A stretch of 64,000 bases of DNA from Roseibium aggregatum (lineage in GTDB: Bacteria > Pseudomonadota > Alphaproteobacteria > Rhizobiales > Stappiaceae), in assembly GCF_014692675.1 (NCBI RefSeq), contig NZ_JABFCZ010000008.1, positions 155,861 through 219,860 of the forward strand. The letters run 5' to 3'. Shown here piece after piece: positions 21,007 through 30,865 of this stretch. Position numbers and translations under genes: made by a program. How positions within the stretch are numbered: the stretch's first letter is position 1; each line of letters begins with the position of its first letter. The notes under the pieces were generated by a model, which saw only the letters and a list, made by a program, of their open reading frames with translations, had not been told where the DNA came from and did not search any database.

Positions 21007-21232
21007 AGGGTGTTCCGGGCCATTTTGAACGGTGAATTTCGGCTGCTTTTTGCGTAATTCTTGCGCGTCTGAAGGGGTGTTGCAGCAATCTATTTTTTGG
21101 CCTGTGAATTGTCGGTGTAACTATATGAAAATAAAGGATATTTAGTTGGCGTGTTCAGTGCCTGGAATTTGGCCGCCTATTTGGAATCGTATATAAACGG
21201 CAAAGCAATAACAACGACTAAGAGTTCCATCC

Positions 21233-24016
21233 TTGGCAGACCAGGATAATACCACACCTTCCGGCGCGAGCCCGTCGGACATCAAGCCGATCTCAATCGT
21301 CGATGAAATGAAGAGCAGCTATCTCGATTACGCCATGAGCGTGATCGTCAGCCGTGCTCTGCCCGATGTCCGCGACGGCCTCAAGCCCGTTCACCGCCGC
21401 ATCCTGTTCTCCATGCACGAGAATGGCTACGAGTGGAACAAGCCCTACCGCAAGTCGGCCCGCGTGGTCGGCGACGTCATGGGTAAATACCACCCGCACG
21501 GCGACAGCGCGATCTACGATGCGCTAGTGCGTATGGCGCAGAACTTCTCCCTGCGCCTGCCGCTGATCGACGGGCAGGGCAACTTCGGTTCCGTCGACGG
21601 CGATCCGGCTGCGGCCATGCGCTATACCGAGTGCCGCCTGCAGAAGGTCGCTCACAAGCTGCTGGACGATATCGACAAGGATACGGTCTATTTCCAGGAG
21701 AACTACGACAACTCCGAAAGCGAACCGGTCGTCCTTCCGGCGAAGTTCCCGAACCTCCTGGTCAACGGCGCCGGCGGTATCGCCGTCGGCATGGCGACGA
21801 ACATTCCCCCGCACAATCTGGGCGAAGTCATCGATGCCGCGATCGCGATCATGGAAAATCCGGCGCTGACGCTGGAAGAGCTGATGCAGATCGTGCCGGG
21901 TCCGGACTTCCCGACCGGAGCCATGATCCTGGGCCGCTCCGGCATTCGTTCCGCCTATGAGACCGGCCGTGGGTCCGTCGTCATGCGCGCCAAGGTCGAG
22001 GTCGAAGAAGTCCGCAAGGACCGCTGGGCGCTGGTCGTCAACGAGATCCCGTATCAGGTGAACAAGGCCTCGATGATCGAGAAGATCGCCGAACTGGTGC
22101 GCGACAAGCGGATCGAGGGCATCTCCGATATCCGGGACGAGAGTGACCGCTCCGGCATGCGCGTCGTGATCGAGTTAAAGCGCGATGCGGTCGCCGATGT
22201 GGTCCTCAACCAGCTCTACCGCTTCTCCCAGCTGCAGACCTCCTTCGGCTGCAACATGGTGGCGCTCAACGGTGGCAAGCCGGAGTTGATGATCCTTTCG
22301 GATATGCTCAAGGCATTTGTGAGCTTCCGCGAAGAAGTCATTGGCCGAAGGACACGTTTCCTTCTGAAGAAGGCGCGTGATCGGGCCCATATTTTGGTCG
22401 GTCTGGGCATTGCCGTGGCCAATATCGACGAGGTCATCAAGCTGATCCGCAGCGCGCCGGATCCGGCGACCGCCCGGCGCCAGCTGATGGAACGCAACTG
22501 GCCGGCACAGGACGTGGAAGCGTTGATCCGTCTGATCGACGATCCGCGGCACATGGTGCAGGAAGACGGCACCTACAAGCTCTCCGAAGAGCAGGCCCGG
22601 GCCATCCTCGATCTGCGTCTGCAGCGTCTGACCGCCATGGGCCGTGACGAAATCGAGGACGAGTTGAACAAGATCGGCGCCGAGATCGCCGATTACCTCG
22701 ACATCCTGCGCTCGCGCGCCCGGATCCAGCAAATCGTCCGCGATGAAATGCTGGAGATCAAGGAGGAATTCGCAACGCCGCGGCGGACCGAAATCACCGA
22801 AGGCGGCGCGGATTTCGACGACGAGGACCTGATCCAGCGCGAAGACATGGTCGTCACCGTGTCTCACGAGGGCTACATCAAGCGCGTGCCGCTGGCCACC
22901 TACCGGGCGCAGCGCCGCGGCGGCAAGGGCCGTTCGGGCATGTCGACCAAGGACGAGGATTTCGTAACCCGCCTGTTCGTCGCCAACACCCATACTCCGG
23001 TTCTGTTCTTCTCCTCACGCGGCATTGCCTACAAGATGAAGGTCTGGCGTCTGCCGCTCGGCGGTCCGACCTCGCGCGGCAAGGCGCTGGTCAACATGCT
23101 GCCTCTGGAGCAGGGCGAACAGATTTCCTCCATCATGCCCCTGCCGGAGGATGAGGACAGCTGGGCAAATCTCGACGTCATGTTCGCAACCGTCCGCGGC
23201 ACGGTCCGGCGCAACAAGCTTTCCGATTTCGTCCAGATCAACCGCAACGGCAAGATCGCGATGAAGCTGGAAGAGGGCGACGGTATCGTCGGCGTGGAGA
23301 CCTGTTCCGAACATGCCGATGTCATGCTGACGACGGCTTCGGGCCAGTGCATCCGCTTCCCCGTGACCGATGTCCGTGTTTTCGCCGGCCGAAATTCCGT
23401 CGGCGTGCGCGGTATCCGGCTCGGCGACGAGGATCGCGTCATTTCCATGCAGATCCTGCACCACATCGATGTGACCGCGGAAGAACGTGCCGCCTATCTG
23501 AAGATGTCGCGCGCATTGCGCGGCGAGACCGAGGAAAGCGGTAACGGCCACGATGAGGAGGAAGATGTCGTCGCCGGGGAGCTCAACCAGGAACGCTATG
23601 CGGAAATGGGCGCTGCCGAGCAGATCATTCTGACCATCTCCGAAAACGGCTACGGCAAGCGGACATCGTCGTTCGAATACCGGGTGACCGGCCGCGGCGG
23701 CAAGGGCATCACGGCCATGGCCGTCAATGCGCGCAACGGTGATTTGACCGCATCCTTCCCGGTCGAGGAGACCGATCAGATCATGCTGGTGACCAATGGC
23801 GGCCAGTTGATCCGGTGTCCGGTCGACGGCATTCGTATCGCCGGCCGCGCCACCCAGGGCGTGACGGTCTTCAAGACGGCAGAGGGCGAAAAGGTCGTTG
23901 CCGTCGAGCGGATCAGCGAAGTCGACGAGGAAGAGGACGTCGATCTGGAAAATGGCGAGAACGGATCTGACGCCGGGGAGGCTCCGCCGGAAGCCCCGGA
24001 AGGCGACGCCGAATAA
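21233..24016 (+). CDS. gyrA: DNA gyrase subunit A
   Basis: GyrA breaks and rejoins DNA in the A2B2 gyrase that introduces negative supercoils. The 927-residue protein has the breakage-reunion domain with catalytic Tyr131 ([10 protein letters not shown]). The quinolone-determining region is [10 protein letters not shown], with Ser92 and Asp96 at the positions of E. coli Ser83 and Asp87, the wild-type-like sensitive residues. The GyrA box QRRGGKG is present in the C-terminal wrapping domain, which distinguishes it from ParC. The final 40 residues are strongly acidic. The start is a TTG with a weak AAGAG upstream. A 226-base AT-rich leader precedes it and a strong terminator follows at 24041. 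Confidence 0.97.
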   Translation: MADQDNTTPSGASPSDIKPISIVDEMKSSYLDYAMSVIVSRALPDVRDGLKPVHRRILFSMHENGYEWNKPYRKSARVVGDVMGKYHPHGDSAIYDALVRMAQNFSLRLPLIDGQGNFGSVDGDPAAAMRYTECRLQKVAHKLLDDIDKDTVYFQENYDNSESEPVVLPAKFPNLLVNGAGGIAVGMATNIPPHNLGEVIDAAIAIMENPALTLEELMQIVPGPDFPTGAMILGRSGIRSAYETGRGSVVMRAKVEVEEVRKDRWALVVNEIPYQVNKASMIEKIAELVRDKRIEGISDIRDESDRSGMRVVIELKRDAVADVVLNQLYRFSQLQTSFGCNMVALNGGKPELMILSDMLKAFVSFREEVIGRRTRFLLKKARDRAHILVGLGIAVANIDEVIKLIRSAPDPATARRQLMERNWPAQDVEALIRLIDDPRHMVQEDGTYKLSEEQARAILDLRLQRLTAMGRDEIEDELNKIGAEIADYLDILRSRARIQQIVRDEMLEIKEEFATPRRTEITEGGADFDDEDLIQREDMVVTVSHEGYIKRVPLATYRAQRRGGKGRSGMSTKDEDFVTRLFVANTHTPVLFFSSRGIAYKMKVWRLPLGGPTSRGKALVNMLPLEQGEQISSIMPLPEDEDSWANLDVMFATVRGTVRRNKLSDFVQINRNGKIAMKLEEGDGIVGVETCSEHADVMLTTASGQCIRFPVTDVRVFAGRNSVGVRGIRLGDEDRVISMQILHHIDVTAEERAAYLKMSRALRGETEESGNGHDEEEDVVAGELNQERYAEMGAAEQIILTISENGYGKRTSSFEYRVTGRGGKGITAMAVNARNGDLTASFPVEETDQIMLVTNGGQLIRCPVDGIRIAGRATQGVTVFKTAEGEKVVAVERISEVDEEEDVDLENGENGSDAGEAPPEAPEGDAE

Positions 24017-24040
24017 ACTCCGCCTGAATCAGGAAACAAA

Positions 24041-24076
24041 AACAGCGGCCAGGCATTGCCTTGGCCGCTGTTTTTT
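24041..24076 (+). terminator. Rho-independent terminator of gyrA
   Basis: A perfect 11-bp stem (AACAGCGGCCA at 24041-24051 with TGGCCGCTGTT at 24062-24072) with a 10-base loop is followed by further T residues. It lies 25 bases after the gyrA stop. The A-run on its left side also gives the opposite strand a U-tract, so it may serve the convergent minus-strand gene ending at 24099. Confidence 0.9.
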
Positions 24077-24098
24077 GAAGGGGAGCGGTCAGGTTTGG

Positions 24099-24521
24099 TC
24101 AGTTTGTCCTGGGGAACCGGGCCAGGATCGTTTCATTGACGGTCTGCGAGGGCTGTTCGACCGTGACAAATCCGACATTGCGGACCGCGGAACCACCCGA
24201 CAGTGCGGCGGCGCAGTCTGCGCTCCAGGCGCCCCAGGCCTGACCCTGGCAGGATGCCGGCAGGTTGGTCTTCGTGCGGTCGGACTTGGTGGCTTCCAGG
24301 CCCTGGACCATGCCCATGTCGGCGGCCCGGGCAGGTGTGAAGGACTCGGCCGGCTGCAGCGTGACGAAACCGGCAATCAGAACCGCCAGCAACGCCAGGG
24401 CCAGGATGCCGGCGATCTGCGTCGCGCCGGCCGGGTGAGCGGCGGTCTTGTTCGACTGAAAGACATCCTTGCCGAATTTCTGCAAGAACAAGTCCGTGGT
24501 GGCTTTCTGATAAGTGGACAT
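24099..24521 (-). CDS. Hypothetical single-pass membrane protein
   Basis: The 140-residue protein has a cytoplasmic N-terminal 35 residues, one membrane segment (IAGILALALLAVLIAGFV, about 37-54) and a periplasmic C-terminal part. That part includes a Cys-Trp-Cys signature, SCQGQAWGAWSADC, which resembles the short C..QxWxxxSxDC pattern that recurs in small envelope proteins of Rhizobiales. The two cysteines could form a disulfide. The ATG at 24521 is preceded by AGGGAG with eight-base spacing. I do not recognise a named family. It converges on gyrA and diverges from coaD. Confidence 0.65.
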   Translation of the reverse strand: MSTYQKATTDLFLQKFGKDVFQSNKTAAHPAGATQIAGILALALLAVLIAGFVTLQPAESFTPARAADMGMVQGLEATKSDRTKTNLPASCQGQAWGAWSADCAAALSGGSAVRNVGFVTVEQPSQTVNETILARFPRTN

Positions 24522-24609
24522 GTGCGTTACTCCCTGCGCGTCTGTTGTCCATCCCTATGCGAACCACTATGAGCGGGATCGGCTTCTTGAGCCGTGACGC
24601 CTGTCACAC

Positions 24610-24632
24610 TTTTAAAGGTTTTGTCTTTAAAA
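24610..24632. promoter_or_regulatory. AT-rich inverted repeat between two divergent genes
   Basis: An 8-bp perfect inverted repeat (TTTTAAAG at 24610-24617, CTTTAAAA at 24625-24632) with a 7-base spacer lies in the 236-base gap between the hypothetical membrane protein (minus) and coaD (plus). It could be an operator or a short hairpin. No function can be assigned beyond its position in a divergent promoter region. Confidence 0.3.
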
Positions 24633-24757
24633 CCGCTGAATCCTCATCGGCAGTTCTTACAGATCCTGTTCACCCGGGTCGTTTCAGGAGGCAACCGGCC
24701 CCGGAACGCTTGCTGGGACGCTTGTAGGTTCGGCGTTGGCAGAGTATGGAAGGTCCC

Positions 24758-25255
24758 ATGATACGCATAGCGCTCTATCCCGGGTCCTTCGATCCGGTCA
24801 CCAACGGTCATATGGACATCCTGCGTCAGGCACTTGCGCTTGCCGACAAGGTGATCGTGGCCATTGGCATTCACCCCGGCAAGGCGCCCCTTTTCAGCTT
24901 CGATGAACGGGTGGAGATGATCCATACCTGCGCGCAGGAGGCTTTCGGAGCCGAAGAAGCTGCCCGGATCGAGGTCAAGTCCTTCTCCAATCTGGTGATC
25001 GACTTTGCGCGTGAAAACGGCGCCCGCTACCTGGTGCGCGGCCTGCGTGACGGCACGGATCTTGACTATGAAATGCAGATGGCCGGGATGAACGGCACGC
25101 TTGCGCCTGAAATCAACACCGTGTTCCTGCCGGCGTCTCCGGATGTCCGCCATATCACGGCCACGCTTGTGCGTCAGATCGCAAAGATGGGCGGTGACAC
25201 CTCGGCATTCGTCCCGAGAAGCGTTGCGCAACCCTTGAAGCTCAGAACCAGCTGA
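24758..25255 (+). CDS. coaD: Pantetheine-phosphate adenylyltransferase
   Basis: CoaD transfers AMP from ATP to 4'-phosphopantetheine, the penultimate step of coenzyme A synthesis. The nucleotidyltransferase signature [16 protein letters not shown] with the T/HxGH motif (TNGH, residues 15-18) is at the N-terminus. The [19 protein letters not shown] segment and the ISSTxxR-equivalent [10 protein letters not shown] are also present. The 165-residue length from the chosen ATG matches the family (about 160). The start at 24758 is preferred over an in-frame ATG 12 bases upstream because GGAAGG lies at the correct distance. The cyclophilin pair follows on the same strand. Confidence 0.96.
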   Translation: MIRIALYPGSFDPVTNGHMDILRQALALADKVIVAIGIHPGKAPLFSFDERVEMIHTCAQEAFGAEEAARIEVKSFSNLVIDFARENGARYLVRGLRDGTDLDYEMQMAGMNGTLAPEINTVFLPASPDVRHITATLVRQIAKMGGDTSAFVPRSVAQPLKLRTS

Positions 25256-25311
25256 CAGTCAGTTTGAAAACAGTTCATGGCTGACGCCTGACAACCCGAT
25301 CGGAGTACCCA

Positions 25312-25851
25312 GTGTCACGATTTCTTACCATCTTTGCGGTGATCGCTTCGATCCTGCTTGTTCCCGCATTTGCCGGAGCGTCTGATCTCGATCCGGAAAA
25401 CACGCTTTACCTCGACCTGAAGGACGGACGGGTCGTCATCCGCCTGCGCCCGGATCTGGCACCGAAGCATGTGGAACGCATCAAGCAGCTGACCCGAGAC
25501 GGTTTTTACGATGGCATCATCTTTCATCGCGTGATCGACGGCTTCATGGCCCAGACCGGCGATCCGACCGGCACCGGTACCGGTGGGTCGGACCTTCCCG
25601 ATCTGAAGGCGGAGTTCTCCGATGCCCCGTTCAAGCGTGGCGTTCTCGGCATGGCGCGGACATCCGATCCGGACAGCGCCAATTCCCAGTTTTTCATCAT
25701 GTATGCCGACGGCGACTGGCTGAACGGCCAGTACACGGTCTGGGGCGAGGTGGTCGATGGCATGAAATACGTTGACATGATCGCAAAGGGTCAGCCGCCC
25801 GCACATCCCGACAAGATCATCAAGATGCAGGTGGCCGCCGACGCCGGCTGA
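25312..25851 (+). CDS. Periplasmic cyclophilin-type peptidyl-prolyl isomerase
   Basis: This is a cyclophilin that catalyses cis-trans isomerisation of Xaa-Pro bonds. The core motifs FHRVIDGFMAQTGDP (catalytic Arg region), NSQFFIMYAD and WLNGQYTVWGEVVDG are present. The first 23 residues form a signal peptide (FLTIFAVIASILLVPAFAGA), so the enzyme should fold proteins in the periplasm. The start is a GTG at 25312. It lies 40 bases upstream of a second cyclophilin without signal peptide. The two share most of their core sequence and probably arose by tandem duplication. Length is 179 residues. Confidence 0.93.
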   Translation: MSRFLTIFAVIASILLVPAFAGASDLDPENTLYLDLKDGRVVIRLRPDLAPKHVERIKQLTRDGFYDGIIFHRVIDGFMAQTGDPTGTGTGGSDLPDLKAEFSDAPFKRGVLGMARTSDPDSANSQFFIMYADGDWLNGQYTVWGEVVDGMKYVDMIAKGQPPAHPDKIIKMQVAADAG

Positions 25852-25891
25852 TCTGCGTACATAATCGATTGGAAATAACGGAGAAAAAGAA

Positions 25892-26365
25892 ATGGCCGAA
25901 ATCAAGGACGCCGAGAATACACTTTTGATGGAAACGACCCAGGGCCCGATCATCATCGAGATGAAGCCGGATCTTGCGCCGACCCATGTGGCCCGCATCA
26001 AGGAACTGGTTCGCGACGGCTTTTATGACGGTATCGTCTTCCACCGTGTCATCGACGGTTTCATGGCCCAGACCGGCTGCCCGCACGGCACCGGCACCGG
26101 CGGTTCCGGCCAGAAGCTGAAGGCGGAATTCTCCAACGAAAAGCACAAGCGCGGCACCTGTTCCATGGCCCGCGCCATGGACCCGAACTCCGGGGACAGC
26201 CAGTTCTTCATCTGCTTCACCGATGCACCCTGGCTCGATGGCCAGTATACGGTCTGGGGCGAAGTCGTCGAAGGCATGGACAACGTCGACAAGATCAAGC
26301 GCGGCGAGCCGGTTTCCGATCCGGACAAGATCGTCTCGATCAAGGTCGCAGCCGACGCCGAATAA
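25892..26365 (+). CDS. Cytoplasmic cyclophilin-type peptidyl-prolyl isomerase
   Basis: The 157-residue cyclophilin has the same core as its upstream neighbour (FHRVIDGFMAQTGCP, DSQFFICFTDAPW, VWGEVVEGMDNVD) but no signal peptide, so it should act in the cytoplasm, like E. coli PpiB. An ATG preceded by GGAGAAA defines the start. A strong terminator at 26389 ends the coaD-cyclophilin transcription unit. The presence of cysteines in the core (Cys residues in TGCP, GTCSM and FFICF), absent from the periplasmic paralogue, fits a reducing compartment. Confidence 0.94.
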   Translation: MAEIKDAENTLLMETTQGPIIIEMKPDLAPTHVARIKELVRDGFYDGIVFHRVIDGFMAQTGCPHGTGTGGSGQKLKAEFSNEKHKRGTCSMARAMDPNSGDSQFFICFTDAPWLDGQYTVWGEVVEGMDNVDKIKRGEPVSDPDKIVSIKVAADAE

Positions 26366-26388
26366 GCGTTTTTGGTACGTCAACATCT

Positions 26389-26420
26389 GCAGCGCGATGC
26401 CCGGCATCGCGCTGCTTTTG
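26389..26420 (+). terminator. Rho-independent terminator after the cyclophilin pair
   Basis: An 11-bp stem (GCAGCGCGATG at 26389-26399 pairing with CATCGCGCTGC ending at 26415) with a five-base loop is followed by TTTTGTTT. It lies 24 bases after the second cyclophilin stop and ahead of queA. Confidence 0.85.
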
Positions 26421-26533
26421 TTTGGTTCTGCCAAGACGGTTGATAATTGCCCGTATGGCGGTTATCAGCACGGCTCTTTGCTTCGTCTTGTGAACAGTTT
26501 CAGGGATGCCGGTGCGGCCCGGACGGATGAACG

Positions 26534-27637
26534 ATGCGCGTGGACCAGTTTGAATTCGACCTGCCGAACGAGCGGATTGCCCTCAGGCCCGCCCGGCCGC
26601 GGGATTCCGCGCGCATGCTGGTGGTCCATCCGGACCATGAACCCGAACTGACCGATGCCTGCGTGCGGGATCTGGGCTCCTGGCTGGAACCCGGCGACGC
26701 GCTGGTTTTCAACGACACGAAAGTGATCCCGGCACAGCTGGAAGGGACCAGAGCCCGCGGCGAGGCGGTGGCCAAGATCAGCGCAACGCTTCACTTGCGT
26801 TCAGGCGACGATCGCTGGCGGGCCTTCGTCCGGCCGGCGAAGAAGCTCAGCGTCGGCGACCGGGTGCGTTTCGGCGGCGAGGGCGGGGCGTGCCTGCTCG
26901 GCACGCTCGATGCGACCGTCGCCGAAAAGGGTGAGGCCGGGGAAGTGCTCCTGGTCTTCGACCTGTCGGGACCGAGCCTCGATGAGGCCATTGCCGCGGT
27001 CGGACACATTCCCCTGCCGCCTTATATTGCCGCCAAACGCGGTGAGGACGAACAGGACAAGCTCGACTATCAGACCATATTCGCCGAAAGGGAAGGCGCG
27101 GTGGCGGCCCCGACCGCGGGTCTCCATTTCACACCGGACCTGCTGGAAAGCCTGGCCGCACGCGGTATCGAACAGCACCGGGTGACCCTTCACGTCGGTG
27201 CGGGCACCTTCCTGCCGGTCAAGAGCGAGACCACCGAAGGTCACCGGATGCATGCCGAATATGGCGAAGTTTCCGCGGAAACCGCCGATGCACTCAAAGC
27301 CGTGCGGGCGCGCGGCAATCGGGTCGTCAGCGTCGGGACGACATCGCTTAGGATCCTGGAAAGCGCCGCGCAAGGGCCGGGCGGCCTGACCGCTTTCGCC
27401 GGCGAAACGTCGATTTTCATTACGCCGGGCTATAAGTTCCGGGCGATCGATGTGCTGATGACCAACTTCCACCTGCCGCGCTCGACGCTGTTCATGCTGG
27501 TGTCGGCCTTTTCGGGGCTTGAAACCATGCAGCGGGCCTACGCCCATGCGATTGCCGAAGAATACCGCTTCTACAGCTATGGCGACGCCTGCCTGCTGTT
27601 TCCCGCCAGCGGTGCGGTTGAAAGGGACTTACGATAA
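26534..27637 (+). CDS. queA: tRNA preQ1(34) S-adenosylmethionine ribosyltransferase-isomerase
   Basis: QueA transfers and rearranges the ribosyl part of SAM onto preQ1 at the wobble position of GU(N) tRNAs, giving epoxyqueuosine. Family motifs are [13 protein letters not shown] at the N-terminus, [43 protein letters not shown] and the C-terminal [18 protein letters not shown]. The 367-residue length is near the usual 350. The stop overlaps the tgt start by one base (TAATG), so queA and tgt, consecutive enzymes of queuosine synthesis, are translationally coupled. Genes for preQ1 synthesis and QueG/QueH are not in the window. Confidence 0.96.
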   Translation: MRVDQFEFDLPNERIALRPARPRDSARMLVVHPDHEPELTDACVRDLGSWLEPGDALVFNDTKVIPAQLEGTRARGEAVAKISATLHLRSGDDRWRAFVRPAKKLSVGDRVRFGGEGGACLLGTLDATVAEKGEAGEVLLVFDLSGPSLDEAIAAVGHIPLPPYIAAKRGEDEQDKLDYQTIFAEREGAVAAPTAGLHFTPDLLESLAARGIEQHRVTLHVGAGTFLPVKSETTEGHRMHAEYGEVSAETADALKAVRARGNRVVSVGTTSLRILESAAQGPGGLTAFAGETSIFITPGYKFRAIDVLMTNFHLPRSTLFMLVSAFSGLETMQRAYAHAIAEEYRFYSYGDACLLFPASGAVERDLR

Positions 27638-28791
27638 TGTCGGGGAACACCGAAAACCGCTTTTCCTTCAAGTTGCTCAAGACCGACGGCAAGGCGCGGC
27701 GCGGCGAGATCACCACGCCCCACGGGCTCGTGCGCACGCCGGCCTTCATGCCGGTCGGAACCCAGGCGACCGTCAAGGCCATGTATCCCGAGCAGGTTCG
27801 GGACCTTGGTTCGGACGTTGTGCTCGGCAATACCTATCATCTGATGCTGCGCCCGACGGCGGAGCGGGTTCATCGTCTCGGCGGCCTGCATACGTTCATG
27901 AACTGGCCGCATACGATCCTGACGGACAGCGGCGGCTTCCAGGTCATGTCGCTTGCCCAGCTGCGCAAGCTGGACGAGACCGGTGTCCGGTTCCAGAGCC
28001 ATATCGACGGCCAGAAGTATCACCTGACCCCGGAACGGTCCGTCGAGATCCAGGGGCTGCTCGGGTCCGATATCCAGATGCAGCTGGATGAGTGTATCCG
28101 CCTGCCGGCTCCTCGTGAGGAAGTGGCACGCGCGATGGAACTGTCGCTCCGCTGGGCGGAGCGGTCGCGCACCCAGTTTGAAAACATGGATGGCCCGGCA
28201 AAGGGGCAGGGGCTTTACGGCATTGTCCAGGGCGGTGACGTGGAGGACCTGCGTATCCGGTCCGCCGAGGAACTCTCCAAAATGCCGTTTGAGGGCTATT
28301 CGGTCGGCGGCCTTGCGGTTGGAGAACCCCAGGACGTCATGTTGAGGATGCTGGATATCACCAACCCGGTGCTTCCCGTCGACAAGCCGCGCTACCTGAT
28401 GGGGGTGGGGACGCCGGATGATATTCTGGAAAGCGTGGCCCGCGGTATCGATCAGTTCGACTGCGTCATGCCGACCCGTGCCGGACGGCATGGCCTGGCC
28501 TATACGAGGTTCGGCAAGGTCAACCTGAAGAACGCCCGCCATGCGGATGATCCGCGGCCTCTGGACGAGGCAAGCAACTGCCCGGCGACGAGCACCTATT
28601 CACGCGCCTACCTGCATCATCTGGTACGTGCCGGCGAGGGATTGGCGGGCATGCTACTCACCTGGAACAACCTGGCCTATTACCAGTCGCTGATGCAGGG
28701 CATGCGTGATGCCATCGAGGCGGGAACCTTCGAGGACTTCCGGCAGAAGACCAAGGAAAACTGGGCGCGGGGAGATATCGCCGCGCTATAG
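27637..28791 (+). CDS. tgt: tRNA-guanine transglycosylase with degenerate zinc site
   Basis: Tgt exchanges guanine-34 of GU(N) tRNAs for preQ1. The 384-residue barrel has the catalytic aspartates equivalent to Zymomonas Asp102 and Asp280 (Asp97 in LTDSGGFQV, Asp275 in [11 protein letters not shown]) and the substrate loop GLYGIVQGG. The zinc site is unusual: of the four ligands Cys318, Cys320, Cys323 and His349 of the Zymomonas enzyme, only one remains. The equivalents here are Ser313, Cys315, Thr318 and Asn344 ([11 protein letters not shown] and LLTWNNL). The rest of the fold is intact, so the gene is probably functional without zinc. It follows queA with a one-base overlap and supplies the step before QueA in the same pathway. 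Confidence 0.95.
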   Translation: MSGNTENRFSFKLLKTDGKARRGEITTPHGLVRTPAFMPVGTQATVKAMYPEQVRDLGSDVVLGNTYHLMLRPTAERVHRLGGLHTFMNWPHTILTDSGGFQVMSLAQLRKLDETGVRFQSHIDGQKYHLTPERSVEIQGLLGSDIQMQLDECIRLPAPREEVARAMELSLRWAERSRTQFENMDGPAKGQGLYGIVQGGDVEDLRIRSAEELSKMPFEGYSVGGLAVGEPQDVMLRMLDITNPVLPVDKPRYLMGVGTPDDILESVARGIDQFDCVMPTRAGRHGLAYTRFGKVNLKNARHADDPRPLDEASNCPATSTYSRAYLHHLVRAGEGLAGMLLTWNNLAYYQSLMQGMRDAIEAGTFEDFRQKTKENWARGDIAAL

Positions 28792-28823
28792 GGGCCTGTC
28801 TGAGACCACCGATAGGTCCGTTG

Positions 28824-29261
28824 TTATGCCGGATACCCGGACGACTTGGTCAGGTAACAGCCGGAAATCCGCCAGTTCCCGTCGTCCTGCTTTTCGAAGC
28901 TGTAGAGGGCAAGCCAGTCATCGCCGTCCGGGCCGGTGAGATAGACTTCCTGGACCGGGCCCTTGCTGGTTACCTTGGAAGTTCCGAAGGTAATATCCCT
29001 TGGGCTGTAGACCGGACGGTAGCCACGCTTGACCGCGTCCATGAAGATGGCCGGCGTCTGAAACTGATGCTGCAAGGCCGTCGTTGCATAGGAGAATGCG
29101 GCGTTCGCGTCTCCTGCCGCAAAGGCCTTCATCTGGTCCTTGATGATTTTGTGAAAGACGGCGCCGTCCGGCGTGACCGCTTGCGCTTCGGCCGGGATCC
29201 GGCCGGAGAAAAGCACAGCGGCGAAAACAACCCAAACACTGACAAAGACTGAAACCCGCAT
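28824..29261 (-). CDS. Exported DUF4864-like protein
   Basis: The 145-residue protein has a signal peptide (VSVFVSVWVVFAAVLFSG, cleavage likely after PAEA) and a mature domain of about 118 residues resembling DUF4864. A helix (FHKIIKDQMKAFAAGDANAA) is followed by FMDAVKRGYRPVYSP and a strand pair ending in NWRISGCYL. This layout is similar to SnoaL/NTF2-like cone folds and no catalytic residues stand out. The gene converges on tgt. Upstream (29262-29436) lies an AT-rich stretch without a gene. Function is unknown; the family label is from memory of the sequence pattern. Confidence 0.75.
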   Translation of the reverse strand: MRVSVFVSVWVVFAAVLFSGRIPAEAQAVTPDGAVFHKIIKDQMKAFAAGDANAAFSYATTALQHQFQTPAIFMDAVKRGYRPVYSPRDITFGTSKVTSKGPVQEVYLTGPDGDDWLALYSFEKQDDGNWRISGCYLTKSSGYPA

Positions 29262-29436
29262 GACCGGTCCTTCCTTGTTGTTGGAATTCAGTCAGTATAC
29301 GCGAGATTCGCAAATTCAATCTGTTGTAAAAATATGCAATTTGCTCAAATAACTGCAGAAATTTATTTTGCCGGAAAACCCGTTGAAAAGTCGGGTGATT
29401 TGGTCCGCCATTCCTTGCAGGCAGATGCGGCAAGCA

Positions 29437-30741
29437 TCACAGCCGCCAGAGTGTGACCGCTTCTGGCTTTTTGGAACGGGCAAGACGCGCCGGCAGGTCG
29501 GCCACCAGCGTCGCACCATCCCCTAACAGCGGGAGGATGACCGGCCAGGCATTATCCGCTTGGAAAAACGCGGCATGAGGAACCGCAAGGATCACGGCAT
29601 CCGCTCCGGCAAGATCTTCAAGCGGGGACAGCCTGAGCCCGTATTCCGCCTCGACCTCGTCGGACAGGGCAAGCGGGTCGTGAATTCTGACGTCGGCTCC
29701 GAAATCAACCAGTTCCCGGACCAGGTCGACAACCTTGGAATTGCGGGTATCGGGCACATTGGCCTTGTAGGTGAGGCCGAGCACGGCGATTTTCGGCGGC
29801 ATCTTCCGCCCGAGCTTGACGCAGGCCTGAATGATCTTGCCGGCAATGAAGGCGGGCATGGCCTCATTGGTGCCGCGGCCGGCAAGGATCACCTGCGGGG
29901 TGAGGCCGATTTCGTGGGCCTTGTGGGTGAGGTAATACGGGTCGACGCCGATGCAGTGCCCGCCGACAAGTCCCGGCTGAAACGGCAGGAAGTTCCATTT
30001 CGTCGCGGATCCGGCGAGAACGTCCCGCGTATCGATGTCCATCGCATGAAACAGGACGGCGAGTTCGTTCATCAGCGCGATGTTGAGATCCCGCTGGGTA
30101 TTTTCAATCACCTTCGCCGCTTCCGCTACCTTGATGGACGGGGCGCGGTGAATTCCGGCCGTGACGACTGAGCCATAGAAATCGCAGAGCGTATCGGCCG
30201 CTGCCCCGGAGCTTGCCGATACGATCTTCATGATGTCGGCAAAGCCGTGAACCGTATCTCCCGGATTGATCCGTTCCGGGGAATAGCCGACTTCGAAATC
30301 CCTGCCGAATGTCAGCCCCGAAGCCTCTTCGAGGATCGGAACCGCGATGTCCTCGGTCGCGCCCGGAAACACGGTGGATTCAAAGACGATGATTGCGCCC
30401 TTCCGCATGACCGAACCGACGGTTCGGGCAGCACTTTCAAACGGCCGCAGGTCCGGCCGTTTTGCCCGGTCGATCGGTGTCGGAACCGCGACGATAAAGA
30501 TTTCGCAATCCGCAAGCTCCGCCGGGTCTCCTGTGAAGGTCAGGTTTGGATGGCCGAGATCATCCGGGCTGACGGAGGCTGTCACATCGTTGCCGCCTCG
30601 AAGGGCGCTCAGCCTGTCCGACTTGATATCGAAACCTCTGACCCGGTGTCCTGCGCGCGCAAATGCGACGGCGACCGGAAGCCCCACATACCCAAGGCCG
30701 ATGACGGCGACATCTCTGAAAATCGGGGCGGCGGAAGTCAT
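29437..30741 (-). CDS. Nucleotide-sugar dehydrogenase, TviB/WbpO type
   Basis: This NAD-dependent four-electron dehydrogenase of the UDP-glucose/GDP-mannose dehydrogenase family oxidises C6 of a UDP-sugar to a uronic acid. The N-terminal Rossmann motif is VIGLGYVGLPVAVAFA, the central segment contains YSPERINPGD, and the catalytic Cys is in GGHCIGVDPYYL. The C-terminal domain has VLGLTYKANVPDTRNS. The PYYL-type active site is closest to enzymes acting on UDP-N-acetylhexosamines (TviB, WbpO) rather than UDP-glucose; that assignment is inferred. At 434 residues it is full length. It lies downstream of galU on the same strand, suggesting a role in making activated sugars for exopolysaccharide or capsule. 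Confidence 0.87.
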   Translation of the reverse strand: MTSAAPIFRDVAVIGLGYVGLPVAVAFARAGHRVRGFDIKSDRLSALRGGNDVTASVSPDDLGHPNLTFTGDPAELADCEIFIVAVPTPIDRAKRPDLRPFESAARTVGSVMRKGAIIVFESTVFPGATEDIAVPILEEASGLTFGRDFEVGYSPERINPGDTVHGFADIMKIVSASSGAAADTLCDFYGSVVTAGIHRAPSIKVAEAAKVIENTQRDLNIALMNELAVLFHAMDIDTRDVLAGSATKWNFLPFQPGLVGGHCIGVDPYYLTHKAHEIGLTPQVILAGRGTNEAMPAFIAGKIIQACVKLGRKMPPKIAVLGLTYKANVPDTRNSKVVDLVRELVDFGADVRIHDPLALSDEVEAEYGLRLSPLEDLAGADAVILAVPHAAFFQADNAWPVILPLLGDGATLVADLPARLARSKKPEAVTLWRL

Positions 30742-30764
30742 CAGCGTTTCCGGATGTGAGGGCC

Positions 30765-30800
30765 AAAGGAAAGGGCCGGTCCTTTTCAGGCGGCCGGCCC
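30765..30800 (-). terminator. Possible terminator between galU and the dehydrogenase gene
   Basis: On the minus strand GGGCCGG (30794-30800) pairs with CCGGCCC (30773-30779) across a 14-base loop, followed by TTTCCTTT. The U-tract is interrupted, so it may be only partly effective. It lies between the galU stop and the start of the nucleotide-sugar dehydrogenase. Confidence 0.45.
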
Positions 30801-30865
30801 AGTCCTAGTCGGTAAGGTCTTGGTCTTGCAAGCGCAATAACGCCGGTCTTCCTGCAGACGCCGGA

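Noticed and set aside
27637..28791. tgt considered non-functional because of the lost zinc ligands
   Set aside because: Catalytic aspartates and substrate loops are intact, and translational coupling to queA is kept. Loss of zinc ligands alone does not prove inactivity.
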